DNA of 64,000 nt from Euglena gracilis (Eukaryota; Euglenida; Euglenophyceae; Euglenales): positions 42,742,437 through 42,806,436 of the forward strand of contig CP154956.1 in NCBI GenBank assembly GCA_039621445.1. The letters are read 5' to 3'. The notes below the pieces were generated by a model. That model ran no database searches. It was not told the origin of the DNA and was given only the letters and a program-made list of their open reading frames with translations. Shown piece after piece: positions 61,193 to 64,000 of this stretch; position 1 is the stretch's first letter; the number at the start of each line of letters is the position of its first letter. Both the position numbers and the translations under genes were made by a program.

Positions 61193-62560
61193 CTGCATGG
61201 TGTGATGCATCTTCTAGACTGGGGTAAACACCTTAAAAATGAGCTGTTTGGATTTAACGCGACCCCAGGAACCCCCCCCCCCAGTATTCTGCTTCAACCA
61301 CGTATCATGCTGTTTATAGCTGTTTCACGACGACTGTGGTGCGGTGCGTGGATGGACACACACTCAGCACACTCCACACGACATGTGAATTTGTTTGTGT
61401 CTCAACTAATATTTTTAATTATAGAATCAAAATCTTGACAGGACATAATTTACGACTTAGTCCCATTTTTTTATGTCCTCGAGAACATCTCCGTTTTGTT
61501 TTCCATGTGAATTTTTTCACCAAACCTTTGAGACGGGGTTTGATGTAAGAAGGGTGCGCAGGGTTTGTTTGGGGTTGTCCTGACACCCCCTGCCCAGGTG
61601 ACTGGAATGATCCTTGGAGGGCCCAAAAAAATTAAATTTTTATCATATTTTATTTTATTTTATTCCACTGCTTTCCATCAATTTTTCGAACTTGTGGAGA
61701 TGAGTTTTTGTTTGGCCTGGACAAAAGCTGGGTCGGGAACATTTCCAAAGGGTATTTTCGTTGATTCTGGATGGGTTTTGGTTGGGTGGACGAACTCCCC
61801 AGGGGTGGGGGATCGTGAAAGAAATTCAAATAAGAAGTTGGTGGGTGGGTTTGGGCCATCCATGGATGGAGTCTGTCCTGGGGGTGGACCCCATCTTTGG
61901 ACAAAAACGCACCCCACCCTCTAGTCAGCAGCCCCAACCCGCCCACCCACTCTTGAACCTTTCGGGAGGGGGCAGGTGTTAAATAAATCTATAACTCCAT
62001 CCCCCTCCCCTCCGTAGAAAGTCAAAGCCCACTTATACCCCCAAACAATAAAGCCCCCCCAGCTTGGCACAATTTTAACTGGACAGAATTTTGGATTTAA
62101 TACAATGTATTGTGGGGAGCAAATTTTTCTGGGTGACCTCTACGCTGGTGCTGCCTTCATTTTGCAAAAAAAATACTGATTCCTGTTTGTGTACCTCCGA
62201 GTTTTACCTTGTAGGGGCAGTTTCTGCCCAAAGTGGATCCTTTTCCAAAGTGGATTCTAATATATATTTTTTCTACTTCCGCACGAATGGCACCCTTGAA
62301 GGCTTTGCATTGGGAGGGGGCTTTTTGGCGGCAAAACCAAACCCTGTTGTGGGGGACTTTACATTGGGTTGGGGAGGTCAAATAATAAACCCCTCCTTCT
62401 TACTGACTTTGCCCCCTGTAAGATTTTGCTACTGATCTTTTCTAACTAAATATTTGTGTGAAATTCAATTCTTCAATTCATCAACCAAAACGTTGTGGCA
62501 TTGTAGTTTGGATGATTCCTTGCGCTTGCCACCTCCAAGCACCTCTGGTCATCCATGCCC
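61193..62560. other. intergenic, no supported gene
   Basis: Frames up to 119 codons, mutually overlapping and unrecognised. AT-rich patches near 61630-61665 and 62100-62280. Confidence 0.4.
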
Positions 62561-62639
62561 CTAGGCCCAGCATCGCCCAGCATCGCCCAGCATCGCCTTT
62601 GGAGCCCTTGAAGGTGTACCTTTTATGCCTGCTGCTTTT

Positions 62640-63285
62640 GCCGCTCTCGCCACTTTTGGCTACTTTTGGCTATCTTTGGTTGCTTTTTGACCACTGTGAC
62701 TGCTATTTGAACACTTTTGCCCACATTTGCTGCCTTTTGACCATTTTTGACTGCTTCTTGACCACTTTTACTGCCTTTTGCCCACTTTTGCCCATTTCCA
62801 ACCACCTTTGCGGCTTTTTGACCACTTTTGCTGCTTTTTGACCACTTTTGACCACTTTTGCCTGCTTTTTGACCACTTTTGACAACTTTTGCTGCTTTTT
62901 GACCGCTTTTGCCCACGTTTGCTACTTTTTTGCCCACTTTTGGCCATTGTTGCTGCTTTTTGATCACTTTTGCTGTTTTTTTGACCACTTTTGTTGTTAT
63001 TTGACCACCTTTGCCCAATTTTGCCTGCTTTTTAACCACTTTTGACAACTTTTGCTGCTTTTTGACCACTTTTGCCCACGTTTGCTACTTTTTTGCCCAC
63101 TTTTGGCCATTGTTGCTGCTTTTTGATCGCTTTTGCTGCTTTTTGACCACTTTTGTTGCTATTTGACCACCTTTGCCCACTTTTGCCTGTTTCTTGACCA
63201 CTTTCTGCTTTCTGACCACTTTTGCCCCACTTTTGCCTACTTTTTGACCACTTTTTGACCACTTTTGCTGCTTTTTTTCCAGCAC
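62640..63285. repeat. TTTTTGACCACTTTTGC minisatellite
   Basis: Irregular 15-30 bp units made of CTTTTTGACCACTTTTG and CTGC/CCCAC modules. Higher-order duplication: about 62855-62965 resembles 63030-63140. Lys/Gln-rich frames on the minus strand are translations of the repeat. Confidence 0.9.
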
Positions 63286-63289
63286 AAAG

Positions 63290-63680
63290 ATGTCCTTGTC
63301 CAGCATCGGCATGTTGTCCACCATCTACATCCTGTCCAGCATCGGCATCTTCTCAGTATCTGCAACGTTGTCCGGTGTCTGCATCCACTTCATCTTGTCT
63401 AGTATCTGCTTCTTATCCAGCATCTGCATCTTGTCCAGCATCTGCATGTTGTTCAGCATTTGCATCTTGTCCAGCATCTGCACCTTGTACAGCATCGGCA
63501 CCTTGTCCAGCATCGGCATCTTATCAGTATCTGCATCTTGATCTTGTCCACCATCTGCACGTTGTCCAGTATCTGCATCCACTTCATCTTGTCCAGCATC
63601 GGCATCTTGTCTGGTATGTACATCTTGTCCAACGCCTGTATCTTGTCTAGCATCTGCATCTTGTCCAGAACCTGTCCAAT
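63290..63680. repeat. CTTGTCCAGCATC(T/G)GCAT minisatellite
   Basis: About 20 units of roughly 18 bp with T/G and G/A variants, open in several frames (DKMQML repeats on the minus strand). No protein is implied. Confidence 0.9.
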
Positions 63681-63734
63681 ATTCATCCAATGGCACCCAA
63701 CCTAGCCAAAATAACCACAAAATGACCACAAAAA

Positions 63735-64000
63735 CCCAAAATTGACCACAAAAAGCAACCAAAAAGCAACCAAAAATGACCCAAAATGCTTCAAACGACC
63801 AAGAAAAAATGCCCAAAAACGCCAAAAGATTGTGAAAAAATGACCCAAAATCACCACAAAGGCACAAAATGGCCCAAAATGCCATAAAATGCGCTCATAT
63901 TGACCCAAATTAGCCTAATATTTGCCAACTCAGTGACAAATAACCCCCAAATTAGCAAAAATTGATCCATAATGGCCAAAATGGGTGTAAGACTGGAGAA
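63735..64000 (+). repeat. AAAATG/CCAAAA-rich dispersed repeat, copy 2
   Basis: Same orientation as 53950-54225; runs off the window end. In both places it lies near GCATCGCCCA decamers, so the two may belong to one larger repeated unit. Confidence 0.75.

Noticed and set aside
62623-63650. Lys/Gln-rich and Asp-Lys-Met-rich frames
   Set aside because: Minisatellite translations.

Overview
The window is nuclear DNA of a repeat-rich eukaryote. It holds no operons, ribosome binding sites or bacterial promoters. Nearly everything recognisable is LTR-retrotransposon sequence, microsatellite or minisatellite, with long poly-G/poly-C runs throughout. Two unrelated LTR elements carry the primer site TGGTAGCAGA(GG), complementary to an initiator tRNA-Met ending ...TCTGCTACCA. 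That differs from the land-plant form (TGGTATCAGAGC), so a land plant is unlikely. An alga or other protist (for example a chromerid, dinoflagellate or green alga) is my guess and cannot be settled from sequence alone. No confident host gene was found.

Layout. (1) 1-1928: older flanking sequence with a broken hypothetical frame and four copies of a GGCAGG(T/C)AAC motif. (2) 1934-18761: a complete 16.8-kb Ty3/gypsy-type element on the minus strand, here called element 1. It has LTRs that look identical by eye, a 5-bp target duplication (GTTGG), primer site and polypurine tract. Its order is Gag (coiled coil, two CCHC knuckles), a single in-frame UAG followed by a 12-bp hairpin, Pol (protease, a Dam-methylase-like domain, RT, RNase H, integrase, chromodomain) with one frame break inside RNase H, then a separate 1,814-codon third ORF of no recognised family. 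A good splice acceptor lies just upstream of that ORF. The whole element is peppered with short perfect hairpins. (3) 19114-39340: a giant inverted repeat with 9.9- and 9.6-kb arms and a 0.7-kb (TA/TG)n centre. Each arm carries a decayed chromodomain Ty3/gypsy element reading away from the centre, then a GC-run minisatellite and a Dam-like ORF remnant.

(4) 39419-42799: rearranged fragments of a 'PAQ-repeat' gag family and a 0.2-kb inverted repeat. (5) 42800-50695: element 2, a 7.9-kb plus-strand LTR element with 1.26-kb LTRs, initiator-Met primer site and polypurine tract. Its PAQ-repeat gag-like frame is interrupted by in-frame stops and no RT or integrase is visible, so it is probably non-autonomous. 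(6) 50696-64000: a 350-bp MITE-like element, a tRNA-derived SINE-like fragment, tandem GGTCGGCCCT, GCATCGCCC and CCGCGGCGCA repeats, hairpins and two complex minisatellites. No gene is convincing there.

How the parts relate. Element 1 inserted recently (LTRs still identical) into sequence bordering the left arm of the inverted repeat and split an older motif array. The Dam-like fold inside element 1 Pol is also recognisable in the remnant at both outer ends of the inverted repeat, which links these elements. The most unusual item is element 1, with predicted UAG readthrough for Gag-Pol, predicted splicing for the third ORF, and element-wide micro-hairpins.
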